Below, piece after piece: positions 1 through 9,672 of a stretch of DNA of 64,000 nucleotides. Made by a program: the position numbers and the translations under genes. Under the pieces are notes generated by a model. It was not told the DNA's origin. It saw only the letters and a list, made by a program, of their open reading frames with translations, and ran no database searches. Where the stretch lies: NCBI GenBank assembly GCA_964511495.1, contig CAZEFT010000002.1:145525-209524 (forward strand). The letters are read 5' to 3'. Within the stretch, counting starts at the first letter, position 1. The number at the start of each line of letters is the position of its first letter. The DNA is from Litorimonas sp964511495 (lineage in GTDB: Bacteria > Pseudomonadota > Alphaproteobacteria > Caulobacterales > Maricaulaceae).

Positions 1-207
1 CGCTTTGGTGAGGTACTTTACACCCAATATGCAGGCATGTTCGAGGCCGCGGGTATTGTTTTACTCGTTGCCATGATTGGCGCGATTGTCTTGACCCTGC
101 GAGAGCGTGACGGCGTCAGGAAACAAAATGCTATGGACCAAATGGCGCGTACACGGGAAGATGGCGTCGAGCTTATCGATATCGAACCCGGCCAAGGCAT
201 CGGATAG
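1..207 (+). CDS. nuoJ: NADH-quinone oxidoreductase subunit J, C-terminal part (cut by window edge)
   Basis: The frame is open from base 1 to a TAG at 205-207 and gives 68 residues. It starts inside a hydrophobic segment (AAGIVLLVAMIGAIVLTL), continues into RERDGVRKQ and ends with a polar tail. This is the usual last transmembrane helix and tail of NuoJ, a proton-channel subunit of the complex I membrane arm. The identification leans on position: nuoK follows after 9 bp and then nuoL, M and N. The N-terminal part lies outside the window. The tail is somewhat longer and more acidic than in enteric NuoJ, as is common in alphaproteobacteria. Confidence 0.88.
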   Translation, partial: RFGEVLYTQYAGMFEAAGIVLLVAMIGAIVLTLRERDGVRKQNAMDQMARTREDGVELIDIEPGQGIG

Positions 208-216
208 GAGCAGATC

Positions 217-543
217 ATGGTTATTGGGCTGTCACATTATCTGGTCGTTGCGGCGATATTGTTCACGATTGGTGTCTTCGGTATCTTTGTGAACCGAAAG
301 AATGTCATCATTATTTTGATGTGTGTGGAACTCATTCTTCTGGCGGTGAATATCAATTTCGTCGCCTTTTCAACGCATATGGCCGAAGTCGGGACAAATG
401 ATCCCATGGCAGGGCAGATTTTTGCTTTGTTCATTTTGACCGTTGCGGCCGCAGAAGCGGCAGTTGGGCTCGCCATTCTTGTTGTCTATTTCCGGAACCG
501 CGGAAACATTGCGGTCGAAAATATCGACCTGATGAAGGGCTAA
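217..543 (+). CDS. nuoK: NADH-quinone oxidoreductase subunit K
   Basis: 108 residues with three transmembrane helices (about 6-25, 31-52 and 65-91), matching NuoK/ND4L of complex I. This inner-membrane subunit forms part of a proton path. Two buried glutamates are in the expected places: E38 in the CVELILLAVN stretch of helix 2 and E80 in the AAAEAAVGLA stretch of helix 3. They correspond to the essential membrane glutamates of the family. The ATG at 217 has a good AGGAG a few bases upstream. The gene lies 9 bp after nuoJ and 4 bp before nuoL, so the genes are one transcript. Confidence 0.97.
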   Translation: MVIGLSHYLVVAAILFTIGVFGIFVNRKNVIIILMCVELILLAVNINFVAFSTHMAEVGTNDPMAGQIFALFILTVAAAEAAVGLAILVVYFRNRGNIAVENIDLMKG

Positions 544-547
544 GGTC

Positions 548-2620
548 ATGATGTATCATATTATCGTCTTTGCCCCGTTAATCGGTGCCATGATTGCGGG
601 CCTGCTCGGCACCCGTTTCGGCAAGCAATTCTTGAATGAAAAACTCGCCATGAGCGTGACAACTGGGCTGTTGTTTTTGTCGGCTGCATTGTCATGGCTC
701 ACGCTTGTTAAAGTCGGCTTTAATCACGAAGAAGCGCAAATCAATGTCCTGCGTTGGATGGATGTCGGCGATATGAAAGCAAATTGGGCTTTCAAAATCG
801 ACACATTAACGGCCGTCATGCTCGTCGTGGTGAATTCCGTATCTGCACTCGTTCATCTCTATAGCTGGGGCTATATGGAAGAAGACCAATATAAACCCCG
901 TTTCTTTGCCTATCTGTCACTATTTACCTTTGCTATGTTAATGTTGGTGACGTCTGACAACTTCATCCAGCTCTTCTTCGGTTGGGAAGGGGTGGGTCTC
1001 GCCTCATATTTGTTGATCGGTTACTATTACAAAAAGCCATCAGCCAATGCGGCGGCCATCAAAGCCTTTGTGACCAACCGCGTTGGTGATGTTGGTTTGG
1101 CGCTGGGTGTGATGACGATTTTCTTGGTCTTTGGCTCTGTTGAATTTGATACAGTTTTTGCGGCTATTGGTGAGAATTCAGAGCGTGTCTTACCCTTCCT
1201 TGGGATGGAGTTGAACGCGATTGAATTAATGGCGATGCTCCTGTTCATCGGCGCTATGGGTAAGTCCGCCCAATTTGTCCTCCATGTTTGGCTCCCTGAC
1301 GCAATGGAAGGTCCAACACCCGTTTCTGCGCTCATCCATGCCGCGACAATGGTGACGGCCGGCGTCTTCCTCGTCTGCCGTGCTCATCCCATTTACGAGG
1401 CCGCGCCAATTACATCGGGCTTTATCACAGCCATTGGCGCCTTTACGGCACTCTTTGCTGCGACTGTGGCTTTAGTGCAAAATGATATTAAGCGAGTCAT
1501 CGCCTATTCTACGTGTTCTCAATTGGGCTATATGTTCTTTGCCGCAGGTGTCGGAGCGTATAGTGCGGCCATGTTCCATCTCTTTACTCATGCCTTCTTC
1601 AAAGCTTTGCTTTTCCTTTGCGCAGGGTCGGTAATCCATGCTCTGCATCATGAACAGGATATGCGTCTTATGGGCGGTATTCGCAAGAAAGTGCCATGGA
1701 CATATGGCGCGATGATTATCGGTACATTAGCCATTACGGGTATTGGTATTCCCGGAATTTATTTCGGCTTTGCCGGATTCTTCTCCAAAGATGCCATCAT
1801 CGAAGCGGCCTATACCGCTTCAGGCAGCAGTAATGCCGCTGCCTTTGCCTTTTGGATTGGTTTGGTCGCCGCGCTGATGACAAGTTTTTATAGTTGGCGT
1901 CTTATCTTTATGACCTTCCATGGCAAATTCCGTGGCGATCACCACACATTGGAGCACGCTCATGAGAGCCCTTGGGTGATGCGTGGGCCTCTTGTTTTGC
2001 TCAGTCTTGGCGCTGTATTTGCGGGTGGTTTGTTTTATCAATATTTCCTCAAAAATTACGGTGACTTCTGGCATGGATCTCTGCCGACCGCCTATAAGGA
2101 TCATGCCGCGATTGCGCCTGAAAATCTCTATGCGGCTGCCGCAGAAGTGGCGCATGACGGCCATGATTCTGTGAAGCATGGGGGTCCGTTTGGATGGCTA
2201 TTTAATAAAGTCCATGGTTATCCTTATTGGGTCCTGCTCCTGCCATTCGTGATGTCCGTAACGGGCTTCATTGTCGCTTGGTTCATGTATATTCGAGGAA
2301 GTGTCGAAGCAAAAATCGCTCATGTCGAAGAGACAGGTGGTGGACCACTTTATCGGTTCTTGTTGAACAAGTGGTATATTGATGAGCTTTATGATGTAAC
2401 CGTTGTCAAATTGACCAAGTTTCTGGGGGACAAGTTCTGGAAGATTGGTGACGAAAAAATTATCGATGGCTACGGACCTAATGGTGTCGCGAAATTCGCC
2501 TCTAATGTCTCAAAACGTTTGTCCAAAATTCAGTCAGGCTATCTCTATCACTATGCCTTTATCATGTTATTGGGGGTCGCCGTGCTCATTGTCGTGGCAT
2601 TCCGCGGAGTAGGGGGCTGA
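548..2620 (+). CDS. nuoL: NADH-quinone oxidoreductase subunit L
   Basis: 690 residues, a normal length for NuoL/ND5, the distal antiporter-like proton pump of complex I. The core has the family's key membrane residues: the glutamate in LFFGWEGVGLASYLLIG (about residue 143), and a lysine plus proline-rich loop in GAMGKSAQFVLHVWLPDAMEG followed by TPVSALIHAATMVTAGV. The C-terminal third contains the long lateral helix and final anchor typical of NuoL. This separates it from the related NuoM and NuoN. Stop and next start are 1 bp apart, so expression is coupled to nuoM. Confidence 0.97.
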   Translation: MMYHIIVFAPLIGAMIAGLLGTRFGKQFLNEKLAMSVTTGLLFLSAALSWLTLVKVGFNHEEAQINVLRWMDVGDMKANWAFKIDTLTAVMLVVVNSVSALVHLYSWGYMEEDQYKPRFFAYLSLFTFAMLMLVTSDNFIQLFFGWEGVGLASYLLIGYYYKKPSANAAAIKAFVTNRVGDVGLALGVMTIFLVFGSVEFDTVFAAIGENSERVLPFLGMELNAIELMAMLLFIGAMGKSAQFVLHVWLPDAMEGPTPVSALIHAATMVTAGVFLVCRAHPIYEAAPITSGFITAIGAFTALFAATVALVQNDIKRVIAYSTCSQLGYMFFAAGVGAYSAAMFHLFTHAFFKALLFLCAGSVIHALHHEQDMRLMGGIRKKVPWTYGAMIIGTLAITGIGIPGIYFGFAGFFSKDAIIEAAYTASGSSNAAAFAFWIGLVAALMTSFYSWRLIFMTFHGKFRGDHHTLEHAHESPWVMRGPLVLLSLGAVFAGGLFYQYFLKNYGDFWHGSLPTAYKDHAAIAPENLYAAAAEVAHDGHDSVKHGGPFGWLFNKVHGYPYWVLLLPFVMSVTGFIVAWFMYIRGSVEAKIAHVEETGGGPLYRFLLNKWYIDELYDVTVVKLTKFLGDKFWKIGDEKIIDGYGPNGVAKFASNVSKRLSKIQSGYLYHYAFIMLLGVAVLIVVAFRGVGG

Positions 2621-2621
2621 T

Positions 2622-4157
2622 ATGTTTGATGATATGCCTATCCTGTCTTTCATCACCTTTACCCCACTTGTTGTGGGCGTATTGCTTCTGTTGATGTCCC
2701 GTATTTCGAAAGAAGAAGCCCAAGCACAATTAGAGAAAAATTCCGTATGGGTGGCACTTTTGGTCTCCTGTTTTGTTTTCTTCTTATCCTTGCTTTTGGT
2801 TTTGAATTTCGACGCCAGTAGTGCTGATTTTCAGTTTGAAGAAGATGTCGCTTGGCTCGGAGGCGGTATTGAATATCGTCTGGGTGTCGATGGTATTTCA
2901 ATTTTGTTTATTTTGCTGACGGCTTTCCTGACACCGCTTTGTATTTTTGCGAGCCAAACCTCGATTAAAGAACGTCTGCTCGAATATATGGCGGCCTTTC
3001 TGATCTTAGAAAGTCTTGTCATTGGCGTGTTCTGTGCTCTGGATTTAGTTCTATTCTACCTCTTCTTCGAAGCGGTATTGATTCCGATGTTCATCATCAT
3101 AGGTGTTTGGGGCGGAAAGAACCGGGTCTATGCCTCTTATAAGTTCTTCCTCTATACGCTTTTGGGCTCCGTCTTAATGCTCGCGGCCATTATCTACCTC
3201 TATAACCTCAGCGGCCAGCAATTTGGTGCGCCGACAACGGATATGCGCGTCCTAATCAAAGATCTTGATGTCCCATTAGGCGTGCAAGGATGGTTATGGT
3301 TGGCTTTCTTCGCGTCTTTCGCCGTCAAGATGCCGATGTGGCCGGTTCATACATGGCTCCCAGATGCGCACGTACAGGCCCCGACCGCCGGTTCCGTTAT
3401 ACTGGCGGGTATTCTACTGAAGCTTGGTGGGTATGGGTTCTTGCGTTTCTCGTTAACGCTCTTCCCTAATGCAAGCCTGGATTTTGCTCCGCTAATCTAT
3501 TGGATGAGTGTCATTGCGATTATCTATACCTCACTTGTGGCATACCGTCAGACGGATATGAAAAAGCTTATCGCTTACTCATCTGTGGCGCATATGGGGT
3601 TTGTGACCTTGGGTATTTTCGCGTTCAACACGCAAGGTATTCAAGGCGGCTTGTTCCAGATGTTATCCCATGGTGTCATTTCTGGCGCACTCTTCTTCTT
3701 GGTCGGTGTGATTTACGACCGGATGCATACGCGTGAGATCGCGTTTTATGGCGGCCTTGTCAGTAAGATGCCTGTTTACGCGGCCTTCTTCCTGCTCTTT
3801 ACGATGGCGAATGTTGGTTTACCGGGCACCTCCGGATTTGTGGGCGAAATCCTGACCATGGTTGGTGCTTATCAGGTCAGCCCATGGCTCGCTTTTGGGG
3901 CCGCTTTCGGCATGATCCTCTCAGCCGTCTATGCGCTATATCTCTACCGCGAAGTCGTCTTTGGCGAAACGGTGAATGAAAAGCTCGAAAATATCGCCGA
4001 TATGACCAAACGCGAATGGGCCATTCTTACGCCGCTGGCCGTTATGACCATTGTTTTAGGTGTCTATCCATCGCTGATTACAGACATCACGGCGGTATCC
4101 GTTGAAAATTTGATTGCTGATTTTAATGCAGCCACGACTGTGGCGGAGGTGAAGTAG
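2622..4157 (+). CDS. nuoM: NADH-quinone oxidoreductase subunit M
   Basis: 511 residues, very hydrophobic, about 14 transmembrane helices. NuoM/ND4 is the middle antiporter-like proton pump of complex I. Diagnostic segments are the glutamate-bearing FYLFFEAVLIPMFIIIGVWGG (about residue 150) and KMPMWPVHTWLPDAHVQAPT followed by AGSVILAGILLKLGGYG. The lysine and the histidine-rich loop are conserved in the family. It sits between nuoL (1 bp upstream) and nuoN (2 bp downstream), the standard order. No truncation or missing key residue was seen. Confidence 0.97.
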   Translation: MFDDMPILSFITFTPLVVGVLLLLMSRISKEEAQAQLEKNSVWVALLVSCFVFFLSLLLVLNFDASSADFQFEEDVAWLGGGIEYRLGVDGISILFILLTAFLTPLCIFASQTSIKERLLEYMAAFLILESLVIGVFCALDLVLFYLFFEAVLIPMFIIIGVWGGKNRVYASYKFFLYTLLGSVLMLAAIIYLYNLSGQQFGAPTTDMRVLIKDLDVPLGVQGWLWLAFFASFAVKMPMWPVHTWLPDAHVQAPTAGSVILAGILLKLGGYGFLRFSLTLFPNASLDFAPLIYWMSVIAIIYTSLVAYRQTDMKKLIAYSSVAHMGFVTLGIFAFNTQGIQGGLFQMLSHGVISGALFFLVGVIYDRMHTREIAFYGGLVSKMPVYAAFFLLFTMANVGLPGTSGFVGEILTMVGAYQVSPWLAFGAAFGMILSAVYALYLYREVVFGETVNEKLENIADMTKREWAILTPLAVMTIVLGVYPSLITDITAVSVENLIADFNAATTVAEVK

Positions 4158-4159
4158 CC

Positions 4160-5596
4160 ATGTTGCAAACCCTCTCACTCTTTGCACCGGAACTTTGGTT
4201 AGCCGTTTCGGCCTCGCTGCTTTTGGGTTTTGGCTATTGGGGCGGCAAAGACCGATCTGATTTTGCCCGCTATTATGCCATCATCATTCTGGTTGTCTTT
4301 GCTCTGATGAGTTATCTTATGGGCTCTCCACAGGGCTTCGCCTTTAACGAAGCTCTCATTGTTGACCGCTTTAGTCAGTTTGCTAAATTGATGATCGGTT
4401 TAGTGGCTGCGGCCGCTTTGCTCTTCTCCAAGTCCTATTTCAAAACTGAACGTCTTGAGCGTTATGAATATTCCGTCCTGACACTTTATTCTGTTTTGGG
4501 CATGTCGATCATGGTGTCATCCAACAACCTGCTTTCGCTTTATATCGGTGTGGAAATGCAGTCGCTCGCCCTTTATGTGATGGCGGCGTTTAATCGGGAT
4601 AGTTTGCGTGCCTCTGAAGCCGGTCTGAAATATTTCGTATTGGGTGCTTTGTCCTCCGGCCTTCTGCTTTATGGCGCTTCGTTGATTTACGGATTTACGG
4701 GGTCATTGGACTATGCCGTAATCGCCGGTGCGATTAATGAGTCCGGTGCAACACCCGGCATTGTGGCGGGCATGGTCTTCCTCTTATGTGGCTTGGCCTT
4801 TAAGATTTCCGCCGCTCCTTTCCACATGTGGACGCCTGATGTTTATGAAGGGTCTCCAACGCCTGTGACTGGTTTCTTTGCGTCGGCACCTAAATTTGCT
4901 GCCATGGTCTTAATTGCACGTGTTTTAGTCGGGCCATTTGAGGGCATTGTCGACAGCTGGCAGCAAGTAATTATTGTGATTGCAGTCCTCTCTATGACTG
5001 TTGGCGCTTTAGGCGCATTGCAGCAGACCAATATCAAACGTTTGATGGCTTATTCATCAATTGCGAATATGGGCTATGCGCTAGTTCCATTGGCAGCAGG
5101 CACTGTTGCCGGTGTTCAGGGCATGCTTATTTTCATGAGCATTTACGTCATTACGACGATTGGTGTCTTCTCCCTGATTTTGCAAATGCGTATCCGCGAC
5201 GGAATGGTTGAACAAATTTCTGATCTCGGCGGGCTTTCCAAATCTAACCGCGGTATGGCCATTTTAATGAGCTTGTTCATGTTCTCGCTTATGGGTATTC
5301 CGCCTCTATTGGGCTTCTTCGGTAAGCTTTTTGCCTTCTTACCGGCTGCAGATGCTGGTCTGATGCCTTTGGTGATAATCGCTTTGATTGCTTCTGTTAT
5401 CGGTGCGTTTTATTATCTGCGTGTTATTAAAACGATGTGGTTTGATGAAGAGAAACAAGACTTTGTCGAAGCCCCAGGGAATTTACGGTTCCTAGGCTTG
5501 GTCAGCGGTTTGTTGCTTTTGCCTGTTTTGCTCTTACCGGGAATCTCAACCGGTGCGCAAAGCCTAATCGCGCTCGCGGCGCAGAGCCTGTTTTAA
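4160..5596 (+). CDS. nuoN: NADH-quinone oxidoreductase subunit N
   Basis: 478 residues, NuoN/ND2, the antiporter-like pump nearest the peripheral arm of complex I. Family marks are YIGVEMQSLALYVMAAFNRD (membrane glutamate) and FKISAAPFHMWTPDVYEGSP followed by TPVTGFFASAPK. It is the last nuo gene: the next gene, birA, starts after a 38-bp gap with no strong terminator between them. Transcription may therefore continue into the birA-coaX-rnjA group, a gene order seen in many alphaproteobacteria. Confidence 0.97.
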   Translation: MLQTLSLFAPELWLAVSASLLLGFGYWGGKDRSDFARYYAIIILVVFALMSYLMGSPQGFAFNEALIVDRFSQFAKLMIGLVAAAALLFSKSYFKTERLERYEYSVLTLYSVLGMSIMVSSNNLLSLYIGVEMQSLALYVMAAFNRDSLRASEAGLKYFVLGALSSGLLLYGASLIYGFTGSLDYAVIAGAINESGATPGIVAGMVFLLCGLAFKISAAPFHMWTPDVYEGSPTPVTGFFASAPKFAAMVLIARVLVGPFEGIVDSWQQVIIVIAVLSMTVGALGALQQTNIKRLMAYSSIANMGYALVPLAAGTVAGVQGMLIFMSIYVITTIGVFSLILQMRIRDGMVEQISDLGGLSKSNRGMAILMSLFMFSLMGIPPLLGFFGKLFAFLPAADAGLMPLVIIALIASVIGAFYYLRVIKTMWFDEEKQDFVEAPGNLRFLGLVSGLLLLPVLLLPGISTGAQSLIALAAQSLF

Positions 5597-5634
5597 ATCT
5601 CATTCACGCCATGTTTTCAAGCTAGAGCCTGTTC

Positions 5635-6363
5635 ATGAGGTTTGAACATTTCGAACAGCTCGACTCGACTCAGGACTATGTCAAAGCTCTCACGGTGCAA
5701 GGCGATAACGGCCCTCTCTGGGTGCGGGCGGATAAACAAGAACTTGGACGGGGGCGGTTGGGGCGTCCTTGGGTGTCCAAAAGCGGCAATCTCTACACAA
5801 GTGGGTTGTATCCTTGGAACAGCCCGCTCGCCCTCAAGCCTCTTGCGAGTTTTGTCACGGCTCTCGCACTGGCAGAAACATTGGATCGTTACATTGAACC
5901 CACAGATATTCGGTTGAAATGGCCGAATGATGTCTTGGTGCAAGGTGCGAAAATTGCAGGCATATTACTCGAAGGGGGTGATAATTGGCTCATTATCGGC
6001 ATCGGACTTAACCTTGAACATCATCCCGATGACTTGGCTTATCCCGCGACACATTTATTGGCACACATTGCCGAAGATAAATTGAATAAGGCTGAGCCAT
6101 TCTATGCGGGACCTGCGCCAATTTTGGCGGAACTGGCGCAAAATATAAGTAAAAAACTGCAAGCCTTGCAAAATGAGGGTTTTGCTCAATTCCGTGAAGA
6201 CTGGTTGCGACGTGCCAATCGACAGGGTGAAACAATCCAAGTGCGTTTAGGTAACGAAATCATCAGCGGCATCTTTGAGGCATTGAGCGAAAATGGAGCG
6301 TTGCAGCTTCGTCTTGCCAATGGCAGTCTACGCGAAATTGTAGCGGGCGACGTCCTGCTCTGA
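5635..6363 (+). CDS. birA: Biotin--[acetyl-CoA-carboxylase] ligase
   Basis: 242 residues. The enzyme activates biotin with ATP and attaches it to the biotin carboxyl carrier protein of acetyl-CoA carboxylase. The biotinyl-AMP loop GRGRLGRPW is at residues 38-46, the KWPNDV motif at 95-100 and the catalytic GAKIAGILLE segment with K106 just after. A short C-terminal domain follows. There is no N-terminal DNA-binding helix-turn-helix, so this is the ligase-only form and should not act as a biotin-operon repressor. It is followed 9 bp later by coaX, another cofactor gene. Confidence 0.95.
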   Translation: MRFEHFEQLDSTQDYVKALTVQGDNGPLWVRADKQELGRGRLGRPWVSKSGNLYTSGLYPWNSPLALKPLASFVTALALAETLDRYIEPTDIRLKWPNDVLVQGAKIAGILLEGGDNWLIIGIGLNLEHHPDDLAYPATHLLAHIAEDKLNKAEPFYAGPAPILAELAQNISKKLQALQNEGFAQFREDWLRRANRQGETIQVRLGNEIISGIFEALSENGALQLRLANGSLREIVAGDVLL

Positions 6364-6372
6364 GGAGACTTT

Positions 6373-7140
6373 ATGTTACTGGCCATTGATACAGGGAATA
6401 CGAATACGCTCTTTGCGATTCACGATGGTTCGGAATGGGTTATAGAATGGCGCATCGCGACCGACCCGACTCGTACAGCGGACGAATATGCTGTCTGGTT
6501 TCATCAACTTCTTGAGATGCAGGGACTTAATTTTAAATCTATCGAAGCTTGCGTTATTTCAACGGTTGTGCCGCAATCTCTCTTTAACGTCAGAAATCTG
6601 GCCCGTCGCCACCTGCAAGTTGAGCCAATTATCGTTGGTGATAGTAATGTAGATGTCGGGATTGGCGTGCGTATCGATAATCCGGAACAGGTCGGGGCGG
6701 ATAGGCTGGTCACGGCGCTTGGGGCGGTACAACGTTACAAAGGGCCGCTCATCATTATTGATAGCGGTACGGCAACGACATTTGACGTTGTGTCGGAGGA
6801 TAAATGTTTCGAAGGCGGGATTATTGCGCCTGGTATCAATTTGTCGGTCAGAGCCTTACATGAGGCGGCCGCGCAGCTCCCGCGTATCGAAATTAAGAAG
6901 CCTGATAAGGTTGTGGGGAAGAATACGGTCGCAGCTATGCAATCAGGTGTGTTCTGGGGTTATATAGGATTAATCGATGGCCTCGTTGAAAAAATTAAAA
7001 CCGAAGATGGTCGGGATTTCACAGTATTGGGAACAGGAGGTGTCGCGTCTCTTTTCGAAGGAGCCTCTGCGACTATTGACCACTATGACTCGCAACTCAC
7101 TATTGATGGCCTATATGAGATTTACAAATTAAACCGATAA
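6373..7140 (+). CDS. coaX: Type III pantothenate kinase
   Basis: 255 residues. It phosphorylates pantothenate, the first step of coenzyme A synthesis, and belongs to the ASKHA fold. The phosphate-binding motif DTGNTNT begins at D6, the GADR motif is at residues 108-111, and DSGTATTFD starts at D130. All are typical of type III (CoaX) enzymes and absent from CoaA. An AGGAG sits shortly before the ATG. Gene order birA-coaX-rnjA is conserved in alphaproteobacteria and supports the call. Confidence 0.95.
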   Translation: MLLAIDTGNTNTLFAIHDGSEWVIEWRIATDPTRTADEYAVWFHQLLEMQGLNFKSIEACVISTVVPQSLFNVRNLARRHLQVEPIIVGDSNVDVGIGVRIDNPEQVGADRLVTALGAVQRYKGPLIIIDSGTATTFDVVSEDKCFEGGIIAPGINLSVRALHEAAAQLPRIEIKKPDKVVGKNTVAAMQSGVFWGYIGLIDGLVEKIKTEDGRDFTVLGTGGVASLFEGASATIDHYDSQLTIDGLYEIYKLNR

Positions 7141-7187
7141 ACGACTCTCTTCCAGTTCTCGGCGAAGCCGTATTTTAAAGACAATTT

Positions 7188-8885
7188 ATGACGCAAAATA
7201 AAACCAAAAATAATGACGAATTCGTTTTTCTGCCCTTAGGAGGCAGCGGCGAAATCGGCATGAATCTCAATGTTTTTGGTTTTGGTCCTGAAGGAGACAG
7301 GCAGTGGGTTATTGTTGATATTGGTGTGACATTCGGCGGGGCTGATACGCCGGGTGTCGAAATTATCATGCCCGACATTTCATTCTTAGAAGAGCAACGT
7401 GGCAATATTTTGGGTATTATCCTGACTCATGCGCATGAAGACCATATGGGTGCCTTGGCTCGGCTCTGGCCTTCTTTACGCTGTCCTGTTTATGCCACGC
7501 CATTCACCATGTATTTGGTCAAAGACCGTCTGTCAGAATTTGGTCTTTTAGAGAGTGTCGACTTACGAGAGGTTCCTTTGAAAGGTTCATTTAGCCTCGG
7601 GCCTTTTGACTTTGACCTCATCACGTTGACACACTCCATCCCTGAACCCAATGCGTTGGCGATTAAAACACCTCTTGGAACCGTATTGCATACGGGCGAC
7701 TGGAAAATTGATCCGGCCCCGCAAATTGGTGAAACAGTTGACGAAGCTGCTCTAAGAGCATTGGGCGTTGAAGGTGTCACAGCGATGATTTGTGATTCAA
7801 CCAATGTGTTTACACCCGGCGAAGCGGGCTCAGAAGAAGGCGTGCGTGAAGAGCTCACAAAAGTAATTTTTGAATATGATGGGAAGGGGGTCGCTGTGGC
7901 CTCTTTTGCCTCTAATGTTGCCCGTCTTGAGTCGATTATGTTGGCGGCGCGCGAAAATGACCGCTCTGTCTGTCTTGTGGGCCGTTCTATGCGGCGTATG
8001 GTTGGGGCAGCCAAATCTGTGGGATTACTCGCAAAAACAGGGGAATTGCTCACAGAAAGCGAAGCGCAGGCTCTACCGGCCGCTCACGTGCTTTATCTCT
8101 GCACAGGTAGTCAAGGAGAGCCACGGGCGGCTTTGTCCCGCATTGCGTCCGGTCAACATCGCAATGTAAAGTTCAATGAAGGGGACGTGGTGATTTTCTC
8201 ATCAAAAATCATTCCCGGAAATGATTTGAACATCTTCGCTCTGCAAAATGCTTTGGCGGATGATGGTGTGCATATCGTTACGGAGAAAGATCGCCCTATT
8301 CATGTCTCGGGGCATCCTTGTCGTGACGAATTATCCCGCATGTATGATTGGGTGAAGCCGGAGATTGCTATTCCCGTCCATGGCGAGCGACGGCATTTAC
8401 TGGAACATGCGCGATTGGCACGTTCACTCGGTGTCCCTAAAGCCTATGCGCCTCGCAATGGCGAGATGATTAAAATAGCGCCGAAGGGCCCTGAAGTCGT
8501 GGATATTACACCATCAGGCCGCCTGCATCAGGATGGACATGCTATTGTGTCGTCTTTGGATGAAGGCCTGCGTCTGCGCCGTAAAATGGCTTATGCGGGG
8601 CATGTCTCCGTCAGTTTGGTTGTTGATCAACGCGGGAAAATTATCAGTGGTCCTGAACCCCGCATCAGCGGTTTTCCCGAAGGCAAGCGCGGCGAAATTC
8701 TGGATGTGCTGTTGGATGTCGTCGAAGATACCGCCTCCGAAGCTTATGACACATTGTCTCAAAAGGCGCGGAAAGAAGAGGATTTAATCGAAGATAGGTT
8801 AAAAGCACGGATTAAACGTCGTGTACGAGAAATGACGGATAAACGTACAATTGTCGAAGTCATAGCGCATAAGGTGAAAACATGA
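7188..8885 (+). CDS. rnj: Ribonuclease J
   Basis: 565 residues. RNase J is a zinc-dependent metallo-beta-lactamase/beta-CASP ribonuclease with 5'-3' exonuclease and endonuclease activity in RNA maturation and decay. The metal motif HAHEDH is at residues 81-86, preceded by a glycine-rich PLGGSGEIGMN start typical of the family. The beta-CASP part holds the CTGSQGEPRAALSR motif, and HVSGHPCRDEL follows. The stop overlaps the start of the next gene by 4 bp (ATGA), which indicates translational coupling to the epimerase gene. Confidence 0.95.
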   Translation: MTQNKTKNNDEFVFLPLGGSGEIGMNLNVFGFGPEGDRQWVIVDIGVTFGGADTPGVEIIMPDISFLEEQRGNILGIILTHAHEDHMGALARLWPSLRCPVYATPFTMYLVKDRLSEFGLLESVDLREVPLKGSFSLGPFDFDLITLTHSIPEPNALAIKTPLGTVLHTGDWKIDPAPQIGETVDEAALRALGVEGVTAMICDSTNVFTPGEAGSEEGVREELTKVIFEYDGKGVAVASFASNVARLESIMLAARENDRSVCLVGRSMRRMVGAAKSVGLLAKTGELLTESEAQALPAAHVLYLCTGSQGEPRAALSRIASGQHRNVKFNEGDVVIFSSKIIPGNDLNIFALQNALADDGVHIVTEKDRPIHVSGHPCRDELSRMYDWVKPEIAIPVHGERRHLLEHARLARSLGVPKAYAPRNGEMIKIAPKGPEVVDITPSGRLHQDGHAIVSSLDEGLRLRRKMAYAGHVSVSLVVDQRGKIISGPEPRISGFPEGKRGEILDVLLDVVEDTASEAYDTLSQKARKEEDLIEDRLKARIKRRVREMTDKRTIVEVIAHKVKT

Positions 8886-9313
8886 TTGGTTCATTAAACC
8901 ATGTGGGTATTGCCGTTCCGGATATTGATAAGGCTCTGACCTTTTATCGCGATGTTTTGGGCGCAACAGATTGTACGGAGCCAAAAATACTGGCGCCGCA
9001 AGGCGTAACCTATGCTTTCGTCAATTTGCCGAGCGGGCAGGTCGAACTCATTGAGCCTTATGGTGACAAGTCTCCCATTATTCGCTTCTTGGAGAAAAAC
9101 CCCAAAGGGGGGCAGCACCATATCTGTTTCGAAGTCGAAGATATTTATGCCGCTAAGGCTCTTATGGAAGAGCGCGGTATGCGTGTCTTGGGCGAGCCTC
9201 GAATTGGAGCACATGGGACGCCCGTGGTCTTTCTTCACCCTGGTGACTCAGGCGGCGTTTTGATTGAACTCATGGAAAGTCATCCCTCTGAGCGTTGTGA
9301 AGGAGATCACTAA
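8882..9313 (+). CDS. mce: Methylmalonyl-CoA epimerase
   Basis: 143 residues of the vicinal-oxygen-chelate fold with two paired beta-alpha-beta-beta-beta modules. The enzyme interconverts (R)- and (S)-methylmalonyl-CoA in propionyl-CoA breakdown. H7 in the opening LNHVGIAVPD, H80 in GGQHHICFEV and E129 in GGVLIELMES lie where metal ligands are expected. It overlaps rnj by 4 bp. Its start and length fit the family closely, and the RNase J-epimerase-DUF1467-proS order is common in this class. Confidence 0.93.
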   Translation: MIGSLNHVGIAVPDIDKALTFYRDVLGATDCTEPKILAPQGVTYAFVNLPSGQVELIEPYGDKSPIIRFLEKNPKGGQHHICFEVEDIYAAKALMEERGMRVLGEPRIGAHGTPVVFLHPGDSGGVLIELMESHPSERCEGDH

Positions 9314-9314
9314 A

Positions 9315-9581
9315 ATGAACCCGTTCTCCATGTTTGTTGTTTTTTTGATTATCTGGTGGACGGTATTGTTCGCTGTCTTGCCTCTGGGGGTGAAGGGGCA
9401 GGCGGAAGCCGATGATATTTTGGAAGGTTCTGAACCCGGCGCCCCTGTAGATAGTAACATTAAAGGGAAGTTTATTCTGACGACCAAAATTGCGGTTGTA
9501 ATCTGGGTATTGGTGTGTGCTCTTATCATGTCAGGTTGGGTGAATTGGGAAATGTTCGGTGATTGGTTTAACCGCCGTTAG
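9315..9581 (+). CDS. DUF1467 family small membrane protein
   Basis: 88 residues from the ATG at 9315, which is preceded by AGGAG at 9301-9305. A longer in-frame start at 9264 would lie inside mce and was not chosen. The protein starts MNPFSMFVVFLIIWWTVLFA, a first transmembrane helix with the family's IIWW motif. An LPLGVKGQ turn follows, then a short loop and a second helix near residues 53-75. DUF1467 proteins are almost confined to alphaproteobacteria and have no established function. The start lies 1 bp after the epimerase stop. Confidence 0.9.
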   Translation: MNPFSMFVVFLIIWWTVLFAVLPLGVKGQAEADDILEGSEPGAPVDSNIKGKFILTTKIAVVIWVLVCALIMSGWVNWEMFGDWFNRR

Positions 9582-9672
9582 CCGCGTTATTTTTTGGTCA
9601 CTTTGAGAGGCTTAGGCTTGTTGCCAAAGGCAGTTCAGGTTAAGCGAAATTAGGTTTAAAGCGGATTTCTTC

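Noticed and set aside
7490..8053. 187-codon open frame on the minus strand inside rnj
   Set aside because: It is low-complexity in Ser/Arg/Pro, has no ribosome site and lies fully opposite a well-conserved gene: a composition shadow.
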